In this document: positions 1 to 8,631 of the stretch, piece by piece
How the letters are laid out: every line of letters begins with the position of its first letter
Numbering within the stretch: the stretch's first letter is position 1
Origin: Hyphomicrobiales bacterium
GTDB taxonomy: Bacteria; Pseudomonadota; Alphaproteobacteria; Rhizobiales; Methyloligellaceae
Reading direction: 5' to 3'
NCBI GenBank assembly: GCA_003228955.1
Contig: QIGN01000165.1
Span: forward strand, 18,699 to 82,698
DNA: 64,000 bases
The notes under the pieces: model-generated
The model's input: only the letters and a program-made list of their open reading frames with translations
Database searches by the model: none
What the model was told of the DNA's origin: nothing
Position numbers and translations under genes: made by a program

Positions 1-126
1 GATGTTTCCTCTGAGTTGTTTACGGGTAGCGGATTCGTAATCAAAATCCTCGAGTCTGTTGCCACGCACCACGACGACTCGCGTCTCCTCCGGGTGCGCA
101 GCGTCGATTAGCATTTTGCTGCTCAT
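1..126 (-). CDS. rne: Ribonuclease E, N-terminal fragment (cut by window edge)
   Basis: RNase E/G starts RNA decay and rRNA processing and scaffolds the degradosome. Only the first 42 codons are present, read on the minus strand from the ATG at 124-126 to the window edge. The peptide begins MSSKMLIDAAHPEETRVVVV and continues with RGNRLEDFDYES and KQLRGNI, which matches the start of alphaproteobacterial RNase E just before the S1 domain. The gene is divergent from the amidase gene, the usual alphaproteobacterial arrangement. The catalytic domain lies outside the window. The identity rests on recognising this conserved N-terminus. Confidence 0.9.
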   Translation of the reverse strand, partial: MSSKMLIDAAHPEETRVVVVRGNRLEDFDYESATRKQLRGNI

Positions 127-154
127 AATATATTTGCTCCGGCACATGGTCGCG

Positions 155-304
155 GCGGGACTTCATGTCCCGCGCGTCGAAACGCTCGTTTGATGTCGTG
201 CGCCTATGTGCAATGATTTGATGGGGCGCAATCCGCCATTCACCACGGTCCCGGGTCGGAACCCGGCCGAGCGGCATGTCATTGTGTCCCGCCAAACGCG
301 GGAC
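155..304 (-). promoter_or_regulatory. Hairpin-rich rne leader with exchangeable stem arms
   Basis: Three perfect stem-loops lie 30-180 bases upstream of the rne ATG. They are GCGGGAC-TTCAT-GTCCCGC at 155-173, CCGGGT-CGGA-ACCCGG at 251-266 and GTCCCGC-CAAAC-GCGGGAC at 286-304. The arms of the first and third hairpins are the same two heptamers in opposite order, so the arms can also pair across the region. A fourth short hairpin (GCCGC-CGGG-GCGGC) sits at 376-389. Regulation of rne by this RNA is inferred by analogy with the structured E. coli rne leader. Confidence 0.45.
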
Positions 305-544
305 GCGATGAGCAGCCTGTTGATCCGAATGGAGGCTTGCGCCGGTTACTGTCATAAATACTGGCCTGTCGCCATGCCGCCGGGGCGGCTGTGAAAATCA
401 TGCGGGAACAAATTGCGCCTCGCGGGCGCCTTACACAAATGCTCATCCCGCAGTATCAAACGTGATTCCACCCCGAGCATTGTTCACAATAAGGGCAGAA
501 GCATGAAACTGTCAGTTGCAAGATACAGAGGCCGCATCGGCCTG

Positions 545-563
545 TATGCACATATAGTGCATA
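545..563. promoter_or_regulatory. Perfect palindrome upstream of the amidase gene
   Basis: TATGCAC and GTGCATA flank a 5-base ATATA centre, giving a 7-bp perfect inverted repeat. It resembles a dimeric repressor operator. The nearest start is that of the amidase, about 260 bases away. No cognate regulator can be named. Confidence 0.25.
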
Positions 564-822
564 GGTCGAATAAGGCAAATCTGAACCCTGGTATCCTTGC
601 CGCGCCTGATATTCAGCTGCGGTCCCCAGCTGGGGTTCGCCCAGGCCGATTGTGGCGCAAATCTGTTTTAAGTGCTGATCGATGGGCTTGGCAAGAGGTG
701 AAACTGCGTTATTCATTGCTTTCAAAAGATTGTTTTAACCCACAGGCTCCATCATTGTGCGGCGCCTTAACAAATTCCTAGCTCAAGGACACCTGCTAGA
801 GCAGGTGGTCATATCGGGGAAC

Positions 823-2100
823 ATGAAACCGCAAAACAGACAAGCCACGTGGCGGTGGACGGTTGCCGCAATCTGTATCGCCAGCCTTGCGCAGGTGTGG
901 CCAGGAGCGGTGTGGTCGCCAGCGCGGGCGGCCGATTCGGTTGCCAGGGATACGCGTCTGGGCGGAGACGCCCGCAGCACGCGTTTCGTTACCGTTCTTT
1001 CCAAAAAGGTTAAATTCGCGATTCGCACTCTGGCGGATCCGTACCGGGTGGTCATCGATTTGTCGGATGTGAAGCTCAATTTGCCGGCCGGGCGGGGCAA
1101 AAAGGGCAAGGGGCTGGTGAGCGGCTACCGGTACGGCCGGGTCGAACCTTACGGGGTGCGCATCATCCTCGATGTCAACGCGCCGGTGCGGGTTGAAAAA
1201 GCATCGATCTGGCCGGCGCGTGACGGCAAGCCGCCGCGGCTGGTTGTCGAACTCACCAGAACGGACCGCAAATCTTTTATCGCCAGGCAACGCAAGAACG
1301 CAAAAACCCGTATCGCGGCGGCGCGGAAGGAAGGCAGGAAGACAGCGCGCGCCTCACCCTCGCTGCCGTCCCCCGGGCGCCGCAAATCGCGCCGCGCCAA
1401 ACGGGTAATCGTGATCGATCCCGGTCACGGCGGCATTGATCCAGGCGCCTTGTCGAAATCGGGACTCAAGGAAAAGAATGTCGTTTTCTCCTTTTCCACG
1501 ATGCTGCGCGACCATTTGATAAAGACGGGACGTTACGAGGTGCTCCTGACGCGGACATCCGACAGTTATATTCCCTTGCGCCAGCGTGTTGATATTGGCC
1601 GGCGCAAAGGCGCCGATCTGTTTATTTCCGTACATGCAGATTCAATTCCCGGACGCCAGGCGGGAGATGTTGCCGGCGCCACGGTCTATACTTTGTCCGA
1701 AGACGCCTCCGATGAAGAAGCGATGGCTCTGGCGGCAAAAGAGAACCGCTCGGATATTATCGCCGGTGTTGAATTGCCCGCTGAAGCAAATGACATCACC
1801 AATATTCTTATCGATCTGGCCCAGCGGGAAACCAAGAATCTGTCGGTCGGATTTGCCGATTTATTGCTGAGCAGCTTGAGCGGAAAGACCAAAGTCCGGA
1901 AAAAGGGTCGAAAATCAGCCGGATTCCGCGTCCTGAAGGCTCCCGATGTTCCATCTGTGCTGATCGAGCTGGGGTATATGAGCAACCCGGCTGACGTGAA
2001 GCGGCTCAGATCATCCGCGTGGCGCAAAAAGGTCGCCGGCGCCGTGGCGGATGCCGTGGGAGCGTATTTCGCAAAGCGGACAGCCCGCAACCCCAATTAA
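823..2100 (+). CDS. amiC: N-acetylmuramoyl-L-alanine amidase (AMIN + Amidase_3)
   Basis: This periplasmic zinc amidase cleaves the bond between MurNAc and the stem peptide and helps split the septum. From the ATG at 823 (GGGGA three bases upstream) the protein has 425 residues. The first ~37 residues form a signal peptide ending near ARAAD. An AMIN domain follows, then an Arg/Lys-rich linker, then the Amidase_3 domain from RVIVIDPGHGG. Zinc and catalytic residues are visible in DPGHGG, in EKNVVF, in SVHAD and in the late motif IELGYMSN. An in-frame start at 757 would put 22 residues ahead of the signal peptide and is less likely. It is divergent from rne and precedes the PBP1A gene. Confidence 0.92.
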   Translation: MKPQNRQATWRWTVAAICIASLAQVWPGAVWSPARAADSVARDTRLGGDARSTRFVTVLSKKVKFAIRTLADPYRVVIDLSDVKLNLPAGRGKKGKGLVSGYRYGRVEPYGVRIILDVNAPVRVEKASIWPARDGKPPRLVVELTRTDRKSFIARQRKNAKTRIAAARKEGRKTARASPSLPSPGRRKSRRAKRVIVIDPGHGGIDPGALSKSGLKEKNVVFSFSTMLRDHLIKTGRYEVLLTRTSDSYIPLRQRVDIGRRKGADLFISVHADSIPGRQAGDVAGATVYTLSEDASDEEAMALAAKENRSDIIAGVELPAEANDITNILIDLAQRETKNLSVGFADLLLSSLSGKTKVRKKGRKSAGFRVLKAPDVPSVLIELGYMSNPADVKRLRSSAWRKKVAGAVADAVGAYFAKRTARNPN

Positions 2101-2253
2101 CGGCCCAAAACCAACTCCGGTTTGAGGCCCACCGCCGGTTCAGTATTGCGTCGCAGAAAAACGGCAGACACAATAACCATTTGTTGCCATATTCCTCACT
2201 AGGGTTGCAACAATGCAACTGGCGCAATAGATAATCGGCACGGATCGCATCTC

Positions 2254-4767
2254 ATGGACATCACCGCCCCGGTCAAACCACCCGAACAGAAGAAGCGCCG
2301 TCGCGGGCGCAACCCTGTTCTGCGCCTGCTCGGTTATCTTTTCGCGGTGGGTATGATCCTCTTCGTCGTGGCCTCCGCCGGCGTGGCATTCTTGCTGTGG
2401 AGTGTTTCCAAGGACCTGCCGGACTATGAAGTCCTGGCGAAATACGAACCGCCGGTCATGACCCGCATCCATGCAAGCGACGGAAGCCTGATCGCGGAGT
2501 ATGCGACGGAGCGGCGGATATACGTGCCGATGAATGCCATCCCCGAAAGCCTGGTGCAGGCCTTTCTTTCGTCCGAGGACAAGAACTTCTATCAGCATGG
2601 GGGCATCGATTTCCAGGGCATTGCCCGCGCGGCGGTAACGAACCTCAACAATCTGCGCAATAACAAGCGGCTGGTCGGCGCGTCGACGATCACCCAGCAG
2701 GTCGCGAAGAATTTCCTGCTGTCGAGCGAAGTATCGGTAGAGCGCAAGATCAAGGAGGCGATTCTCGCCATTCGCATTGAACGCGCTTTCACCAAGGACC
2801 AGATTCTTGAGCTTTATCTCAACGAAATCTTCCTTGGCCTGAAGTCCTACGGCGTTGCCGCGGCTGCGTTGAACTACTGGGGCAAGTCCCTGAATGAGCT
2901 GACACTGCCGGATGTGGCCTACCTGGCGGCCCTGCCCAAGGCCCCGAATAATTATCATCCCTTCCGGAACACCGAACGCGCTTTGTCCCGGCGGAATTGG
3001 GTCATCGACCGCATGGTGGAAAACGGGTTTGTCACGCCGGAAGAGGCGGAGGCCGGCAAGGCGCAGCCATTGAACGTCAATCCCCGGCCGCTTGGCGTGA
3101 ATATATTCGCGGCTGAATTCTTTGCCGAAGAGGTGAGGCGCCAGCTGCTGGACACCTACGGCAGGGACAAGCTGTATGGCGGCGGCCTTTCCGTGCGAAC
3201 GACGCTCGATCCAAGGCTGCAGCGCGAAGCGCGCAAAGCGCTGGTTAGCGGTCTGGTGGCCTATGATCGCCGCCACGGCTACCGCGGACCTGTGCAGAAA
3301 ATCGAAATTGCCGGAGATTGGGGTCTGCCGTTGAGCAAGATCAAGGCGCCCAAGGATATCGGCGACTGGCGTCTGGCGGTTGTCCTGGAGGTGGACAGGG
3401 ACAAGGCCACGGTGGGCCTGCAACCCAGACGGCTGGCCTCCAACGCCCTCGAAAAGGGGCGTGACGGCGGGATTATTCCCTTCAAGAATATCAAATGGGT
3501 CCGTCCGGTAAACAAAAAGGGCAATCCGGGCGCGCGCGTAAAATCAGCCGATGCGGCGCTCAGCATCGGAGACGTTGTCTATGTGGCGCCTGATACCGGG
3601 AAGGATGGCGCTGTCATCACGGGCCAATGGAAGTTGATGCAGATACCCGCTATTGGGGGCGCTCTGATTGCAATGGACCCGCATACCGGCCGTGTGCTTG
3701 CGCTGGCCGGCGGCTTCAGCTTCGATGAAAGCGAGTTCGACAGGGCAATTCAGGCCCGCCGCCAGCCGGGTTCCGCATTCAAGCCAATTGTTTATGTAAC
3801 CGCGCTGGACAATGGATATACGCCCGCGAGCGTCGTACTCGACGCGCCCCTGGCGATCGAACAGGGGCCGGGCCTCGAGCTGTGGCGACCCAAGAATTAT
3901 GGCAACAAATTTGCCGGACCTTCAACGCTCCGGCTCGGACTCGAGCGCTCGCGAAACCTGATGACCGTACGGCTGGCTCAGGATATGGGGATGCCGCTCA
4001 TCTCGGAATATGCCCGTCGTTTTGGCGTCTACGACAATCTTTTGCCGATGCTGTCCATGGCGCTGGGCGCGGGCGAAACGACACTGATTCGCATGACGAC
4101 CGCCTATTCCATGCTGGCAAATGGCGGCAAGCAGATCAGCGCCACCCTCATCGACCGGATTCAGGATCGCTATGGGCGGACAGTCTGGCGGCATGACGCG
4201 CGTGACTGCCCCGATTGCCGGGCCCGTGAGTGGGACGCGCAGGAAGAACCGGTGCTGACGGACGAGCGGTTGCAGGTCGTCGACCCGCAATCGGCGTACC
4301 AGGTTACATCCATGCTGGAAGGCGTGGTGCAGCGCGGAACCGGCACGCGGGTAAAGGCGGTCGGCAAACCACTTGCCGGCAAGACCGGCACCACGAATGA
4401 AGAAAAGGACGCGTGGTTTGTGGGTTATTCGCCTGATCTTGCGGTCGGTGTGTTCGTCGGTTTCGATCAGCCCAAACCAATGGGGCGTGGAGAAACGGGA
4501 AGCGGAGCCGCGTCGCCGATTTTCCGCGATTTCATGATGGCGGCACTTGCTGGCAAACCGGCCGTGCCCTTCCGTATTCCGCCTGGGATTGAGCTTATCC
4601 GGGTGAACCGGAAGACTGGCTTCCGCGCCGGACCGGGCGATCCGAGCGCTATTCTTGAGGCATTCAAACCTGGAACCCAGCCCCCCAATTTCTATCAGCC
4701 TCAGGCTCCTGCCGCCTCGCAGGGACCGGGGTTCTTCACCCGCGCCACCCCGGGCGGGCTCTACTAG
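2254..4767 (+). CDS. mrcA: Penicillin-binding protein 1A (transglycosylase/transpeptidase)
   Basis: This class A PBP polymerises and cross-links peptidoglycan at the inner membrane. The 837 residues start with a basic cytoplasmic tail and one membrane anchor near residues 25-50. The GT51 domain follows, with EDKNFYQHGGID and GASTITQQVAKNF. An OB-like insert comes next, then the transpeptidase domain with the serine motif PGSAFKP, the SRN triad and KTGTTNEEKDAW. The length is usual for alphaproteobacterial PBP1A. It lies about 150 bases after the amidase gene on the same strand, fitting a shared role in wall growth and splitting. Confidence 0.95.
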   Translation: MDITAPVKPPEQKKRRRGRNPVLRLLGYLFAVGMILFVVASAGVAFLLWSVSKDLPDYEVLAKYEPPVMTRIHASDGSLIAEYATERRIYVPMNAIPESLVQAFLSSEDKNFYQHGGIDFQGIARAAVTNLNNLRNNKRLVGASTITQQVAKNFLLSSEVSVERKIKEAILAIRIERAFTKDQILELYLNEIFLGLKSYGVAAAALNYWGKSLNELTLPDVAYLAALPKAPNNYHPFRNTERALSRRNWVIDRMVENGFVTPEEAEAGKAQPLNVNPRPLGVNIFAAEFFAEEVRRQLLDTYGRDKLYGGGLSVRTTLDPRLQREARKALVSGLVAYDRRHGYRGPVQKIEIAGDWGLPLSKIKAPKDIGDWRLAVVLEVDRDKATVGLQPRRLASNALEKGRDGGIIPFKNIKWVRPVNKKGNPGARVKSADAALSIGDVVYVAPDTGKDGAVITGQWKLMQIPAIGGALIAMDPHTGRVLALAGGFSFDESEFDRAIQARRQPGSAFKPIVYVTALDNGYTPASVVLDAPLAIEQGPGLELWRPKNYGNKFAGPSTLRLGLERSRNLMTVRLAQDMGMPLISEYARRFGVYDNLLPMLSMALGAGETTLIRMTTAYSMLANGGKQISATLIDRIQDRYGRTVWRHDARDCPDCRAREWDAQEEPVLTDERLQVVDPQSAYQVTSMLEGVVQRGTGTRVKAVGKPLAGKTGTTNEEKDAWFVGYSPDLAVGVFVGFDQPKPMGRGETGSGAASPIFRDFMMAALAGKPAVPFRIPPGIELIRVNRKTGFRAGPGDPSAILEAFKPGTQPPNFYQPQAPAASQGPGFFTRATPGGLY

Positions 4768-4771
4768 TTCT

Positions 4772-4794
4772 GATCCGCAGCCGGGTCTTTTTTT
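4772..4794 (+). terminator. Weak Rho-independent terminator after PBP1A
   Basis: A 5-bp stem GATCC/GGGTC (one G-U pair) with a 6-base loop is followed directly by seven T residues, starting five bases after the PBP1A stop codon. The stem is short, so termination may be partial. Confidence 0.45.
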
Positions 4795-4852
4795 CATTCG
4801 CGGAATTGTTACGTGGCTCTAAACGTCCTGGGCCCATTGCGGAGAACCGAGT

Positions 4853-5984
4853 ATGCGCGCCGAAATACAGACCCTTGTCGACGGGATCAAGCAGTCGCTG
4901 GAACTGCTGAGGAGGCATCTTTGACCCTGATGGCGCGCGCAAGCGGCTGGCCAAGCTGAATCAAAGGGCTGAATCTCCCGGTTTCTGGGATGATTCCCAA
5001 AAGGCGCAAAAGGTCATGCGCCAGCGCCAGGGTTTGGAAGACGCCCTCTCCGCGTTTGGGAAGCTTGAGCGCGACCTCGACGACAATCTGGAGCTGATGG
5101 AACTCGGGGAGCAGGAAAAAGACGCCGATGTTATCGCCGAGGCGGAGCAGGCTCTTCAGCAGCTTCATCGAAAAGCGCAGAGACGCGAAGTCGAGACATT
5201 GCTGTCCGGTGAAGCGGATGCAAACGATTGCTATCTGGAAATTCACGCAGGTGCCGGCGGCACCGAAAGCCAAGACTGGGCGCAGATGCTTATGCGCATG
5301 TATATGCGCTGGGCGGAGCAGCGGGGTTTCAAGGTCGAGTTGATTGGCACGAATGCCGGCGAGGAGGCGGGTATCAAATCCGCGTCGCTCGTTCTGCGCG
5401 GGCTGAACGCCTATGGCTGGACGAAAACAGAATCCGGCGTGCATCGCCTGGTTCGCATATCGCCATTCGACTCCAACGCCCGGCGTCATACCAGCTTTGC
5501 CTCCGTCTGGGCGTTTCCGGTCATTGATGAGTCCATAGAGATCGAAATAGATGAAAAGGATGTGCGCATCGACACCTATCGGGCGAGCGGGGCCGGGGGG
5601 CAGCATGTGAACACCACCGATAGCGCCGTCCGCATCACCCATGAGCCGACGGGTATCGTCGTCCAATGCCAGAACCAGCGCTCCCAGCACAAGAACCGGG
5701 CAACCGCCTGGGACATGCTGCGCGCGCGGCTCTATGAGGCGGAGTTGCAGCGGCGCGAAGAAGAGGCGCAGGCGCAAGCAGCCGCCAAAACGGAGATTGG
5801 CTGGGGGCATCAGATCCGCTCCTATGTTCTCCAGCCCTACCAGATGGTTAAAGACTTGCGTACCAGTGTTGAGAGCTCCAATCCGGCGGCAGTGCTGGAT
5901 GGCGATATCGATGCCTTCATTGAGGCTGCGCTAGCGCAACGGGTGCATGGGGGACGTGGAGACAAGGTCAAGGATTTGAACTAA
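4853..5984 (+). CDS. prfB: Peptide chain release factor 2 (programmed +1 frameshift)
   Basis: RF2 ends translation at UGA and UAA. The reading frame opens at ATG 4853 (23 codons, ending LRRHL), meets an in-frame TGA at 4922-4924, and continues in the +1 frame from GAC at 4923. Together this gives 376 residues. The long frame holds the stop-recognition tripeptide SPF (in [12 protein letters not shown]) and the catalytic GGQ (in [11 protein letters not shown]). The frameshift makes RF2 levels self-regulating: low RF2 stalls at TGA and favours shifting. A start inside the second frame would lose the N-terminal helical domain. Confidence 0.96.
4907..4925 (+). promoter_or_regulatory. prfB recoding site
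   Basis: The stretch reads CTG AGG AGG CAT CTT TGA C. A Shine-Dalgarno-like AGGAGG (4910-4915) stands three bases before the slippery CTT, which is followed by the stop TGA and a C. Order and spacing match the E. coli prfB site. Confidence 0.95.
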
Positions 5985-6306
5985 GACCTGTTGACAAAGG
6001 TGGTTGTGGCGTGGCGTTTTCGCCGCTGGACGCCGCCTTGCGTGGCTTGAGGGGGGCATTGCCGCCGGCGCGGCGATCTCGTTCATGGCGGTCCCATCGA
6101 ACCCGCGTTCAGGGAATACTGTCGTTGCCGCCAGAATATGGCATCCGGTTTGAGAAGCATTGGAAGATCGCGCATTCGTTAGCCCTTTTCGATTTCCTTC
6201 GTGCTACACAATCGCCCCAGCGGGAAGTACGCTCTCGCGCGATCTTTTGGCTCGCCGAATAAAATACACTACTCCGTATAGTGCACTCTTTAGGAACAGG
6301 GATTGA
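5985..6306. other. Intergenic region prfB to the PmtA-like gene
   Basis: No credible gene was seen. An open frame at 6011-6262 encodes an Arg/Pro-rich peptide without family features. Near the 3' end a CACTA/TAGTG inverted repeat (6267-6283) sits about 25 bases before the next start and could be an operator. The last 100 bases are AT-richer and probably carry the promoter of the next gene. Confidence 0.4.
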
Positions 6307-6975
6307 ATGATGATACGGCCCGACCGCAATGATGAATCGTGCGATGAAAAGGTTATCCTTTCTGACACCCTGGACAGCGAGGGAATGAGTCAACCCGATG
6401 ATACTCGCGCGAATGATTACCGGGTTTTCTTTCGGGCATGGCTCTCCAAACCGTTACGCACTGGCGCTAACGTTCCCAGTTCCCGCGCTCTCTCTCAAGC
6501 GATGGCTTCCGCCGCCGCGCCGGCATCTTCAACAAAGATTGTAGAACTTGGCCCGGGAACCGGCACGGTAACGCAAGCACTGCTGGAAGCAGGCGCCAGA
6601 GAAGAAAACCTCACGCTAATCGAATTGAACGACGAATTTCGTGACTTGCTCAAGAAGCGGTATCCACGTGCGGAAATTCTCGCCGAGGATGCCTTTGCGG
6701 CGATAACACGGCTCATGCAAACAAAGGAGCGTGATGTTTCCGCCGTGGTTTCCAGTCTTCCGCTCACCCTCTATTCGAAAGAAAAGCGAATAAGGCTGCG
6801 CGAGGAAGCGTTGCGATTGACCGGACCTGACGGCCGGCTTGTACAATTCACCTACAGCCCGTTTTCACCACTGCCGCCCGACCCGTCTTTCGTTGCTCAC
6901 TGCTCACGGCGAATTTGGGCCAACCTGCCGCCAGCCTCTGTTTGGAGCTACCAGATGCGTCCCGACGCGCCCTGA
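6307..6975 (+). CDS. SAM-dependent methyltransferase, PmtA-like (probable phospholipid N-methyltransferase)
   Basis: The 222-residue protein carries the SAM-binding motif ELGPGTGTVTQALLEAGA (motif I) and LIELNDEF (motif II), then VVSSLPL in the position of the catalytic-loop motif. This pattern is typical of Sinorhizobium/Agrobacterium-type phosphatidylethanolamine N-methyltransferases and their KsgA-like relatives. Those make phosphatidylcholine at the membrane. Two ATGs stand in tandem at 6307; another in-frame ATG at 6385 would give a protein starting MSQPDDT and is also possible. GC content seems lower than in the flanking genes. The family is fairly sure, the substrate less so. Confidence 0.65.
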   Translation: MMIRPDRNDESCDEKVILSDTLDSEGMSQPDDTRANDYRVFFRAWLSKPLRTGANVPSSRALSQAMASAAAPASSTKIVELGPGTGTVTQALLEAGAREENLTLIELNDEFRDLLKKRYPRAEILAEDAFAAITRLMQTKERDVSAVVSSLPLTLYSKEKRIRLREEALRLTGPDGRLVQFTYSPFSPLPPDPSFVAHCSRRIWANLPPASVWSYQMRPDAP

Positions 6976-7027
6976 AAATTTGCAGCGCGAATTCCCGCTC
7001 GCCGCCAATGTTTGCGCGGGTCGCTGT

Positions 7028-7603
7028 CTACCCGGTAGTACCAGGAGACTTTGACGACTTGTCTTCGTTGCTGGCGCCGGAAGTGGAATTGCTGCTTGCG
7101 CCAAGTCCGGATTTTATTTTCGAGTCGGATTTAGCGTCCGCCAGCGGGTCGTCCGAGCGGCGCGATTTCCCTTCGAAATAGGATCCCTGTTCGATCGCCA
7201 GAGACTGGTGAAAAATGTCCCCTTCCACATGCGAGGTCGATTGCAGTGTCACGCGCTGCCCGCGAACCGTTCCCACGACCCGGCCACGCACAATGACGTC
7301 ATCGGCGACGACTCCGCCTTCAATCAGAGCCTTGTCGCCGATCACAAGAGAGGCGCAGTGAATATCACCTTTGATCTCACCTTCGACCTGCACCTCACCT
7401 TTCGAAATCACATTCCCCTCGACTGAAAGGTCTTCTCCAATGACTGATGGGGCCATTTGGCTTGATCCTTTGAGTGGCGTGGAAAATTTTGCAGGTGAGG
7501 GCGACGAGGCGGCGGTCGGTTCTACATTTTTGACAGGTTCCGGGGCGGAAGCCTCAACCGGCGTCGGTTTTTCCACCGGCCGGTTTGGTTTTCTGGTGAA
7601 CAT
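7028..7603 (-). CDS. Bactofilin (polymer-forming cytoskeletal protein)
   Basis: Bactofilins form nucleotide-independent filaments that place cell-wall enzymes. The 191-residue protein has a Pro/Ser-rich N-tail. The core, about residues 55-145, is a right-handed beta-helix made of short hydrophobic/glycine repeats (SVIGEDLSVEGNVISKGEV and following turns). A low-complexity Ser/Lys tail ends it. The start ATG at 7601-7603 follows AAAGGGGTAAC, a good ribosome site. A peptidoglycan M23 peptidase gene often lies next to alphaproteobacterial bactofilins, but none is present here. Confidence 0.88.
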   Translation of the reverse strand: MFTRKPNRPVEKPTPVEASAPEPVKNVEPTAASSPSPAKFSTPLKGSSQMAPSVIGEDLSVEGNVISKGEVQVEGEIKGDIHCASLVIGDKALIEGGVVADDVIVRGRVVGTVRGQRVTLQSTSHVEGDIFHQSLAIEQGSYFEGKSRRSDDPLADAKSDSKIKSGLGASSNSTSGASNEDKSSKSPGTTG

Positions 7604-7844
7604 TGAGTTACCCCTTTACCGCTGCCATTCAGCTGTTGTCGCGGCCAGCGCCGTATCGGTGGAAACTATCCAACCGGCCAATAGCAGAAAACCTGCGGCC
7701 ATTAGCGATCGACTTTCAGGTCTGAAACTTCGAATTCCCCCCATCGGCATTCCCGCCGCTGGCCGTGAGGATACTGTGTCGGTCAGGCAATGTCATGGAG
7801 ATTCTGAGGATGCGGGTTCCTGTTTAAGCCGCTGGCGGGCCGGA

Positions 7845-7868
7845 CAAAAAAGCCGGTCTGTCACCGGT
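7845..7868 (-). terminator. Terminator of bcp
   Basis: On the minus strand CCGGT-GACAG-ACCGG is followed by C and six T residues. The upstream arm overlaps the last codons of bcp. Confidence 0.7.
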
Positions 7869-8340
7869 CAAGAGATTGAACAGCCTGTAAAACTTCCTCC
7901 GCATGCCCCGGCACCCTGACTTTTCGCCATACCCGCGCAATCGTTCCATCGGCGCCAATCAAAAAAGTTGAACGATCCACCCCCATATATTGACGGCCAT
8001 ACATGCTCTTGTTCACCCAGACGCCATAGGCTTGGGCGGCAATTTTATCAGTGTCCGCCGCGAGTTGGAGCTTTATATTGTGCTTGGCCTTGAACTTGTC
8101 ATGGCTCGCGGCCGTATCGGGTGAGACGCCGATAATTTTGACGCCCAGACTGGAAAAACCGTCGATCAGTTCCGTAAATTCAATGGCTTGTCTGGTGCAG
8201 CCGCTGGTATCGTCTTTCGGGTAGAAATAGACAACAACTGGCTTGCCTTTCAGATCGCCGAGACGGATGATTTCCCCGCTGGCACTCTCAAACTCAAAAC
8301 CGGGCGCCGCAACTCCTTCGCGGATGATGTCGTGTGCCAT
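7861..8340 (-). CDS. bcp: Thioredoxin-dependent peroxiredoxin, Bcp/PrxQ family
   Basis: It reduces hydroperoxides with a peroxidatic cysteine. The preferred start is the ATG at 8338-8340, preceded by AAGGAAGG, giving 159 residues. The peroxidatic Cys48 lies in DDTSGCTRQ. The residue five positions later, where many PrxQ proteins have the resolving cysteine, is Ile53, so this looks like a one-Cys version or one using another partner. The conserved VYFYPKDDT stretch and a late arginine (VDRSTFLIG) support the family. A longer in-frame extension to 8736 has no family features and is rejected. It is divergent from the AsmA-like gene. Confidence 0.9.
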   Translation of the reverse strand: MAHDIIREGVAAPGFEFESASGEIIRLGDLKGKPVVVYFYPKDDTSGCTRQAIEFTELIDGFSSLGVKIIGVSPDTAASHDKFKAKHNIKLQLAADTDKIAAQAYGVWVNKSMYGRQYMGVDRSTFLIGADGTIARVWRKVRVPGHAEEVLQAVQSLDR

Positions 8341-8631
8341 ATGAAATTCGCCTTCCTTTTGTCGATATTTGTCTATACGCGGGACATGATCCCAAGTGTG
8401 TGATCTCCTTGGCTTATCGATCTCATATTGCAGATAGGAAGCAGGCGTAAAGCCCGTGTTCGCACAGCACCGGGCAAGTTCATCGGGACTGCGGGCTGGC
8501 GGAGGTTTTTGGAGCATGACTTTTGGTCGAGGTCTGTTTGTGAATGTTTGAGTTTTCGGGGGGCGACTGGCGCGGGGGCGTAACCAGCGCCGCGGGTGCG
8601 GTCCGAGCCCCTTTCCAGGGTTGACGGGAAT

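Larger units (their letters stand above)
127..822. other. Intergenic region between rne and the amidase gene
   Basis: A gap of almost 700 bases separates the divergent rne and amidase starts. No open frame in it looks like a protein. The half next to rne holds a series of strong stem-loops that would lie in the rne 5' untranslated RNA. The half next to the amidase gene is less GC-rich and holds a 19-base palindrome. An unusually long leader fits known RNase E autoregulation in other bacteria, but no promoter could be placed with confidence. Confidence 0.6.

Noticed and set aside
2140..3423. 427-codon antisense frame over the PBP1A gene
   Set aside because: It is the mirror of a strongly supported penicillin-binding protein gene and shows no domain.
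6011..6262. 83-codon frame between prfB and the PmtA-like gene
   Set aside because: Arg/Pro-rich, without a ribosome site or family resemblance; probably a chance frame.
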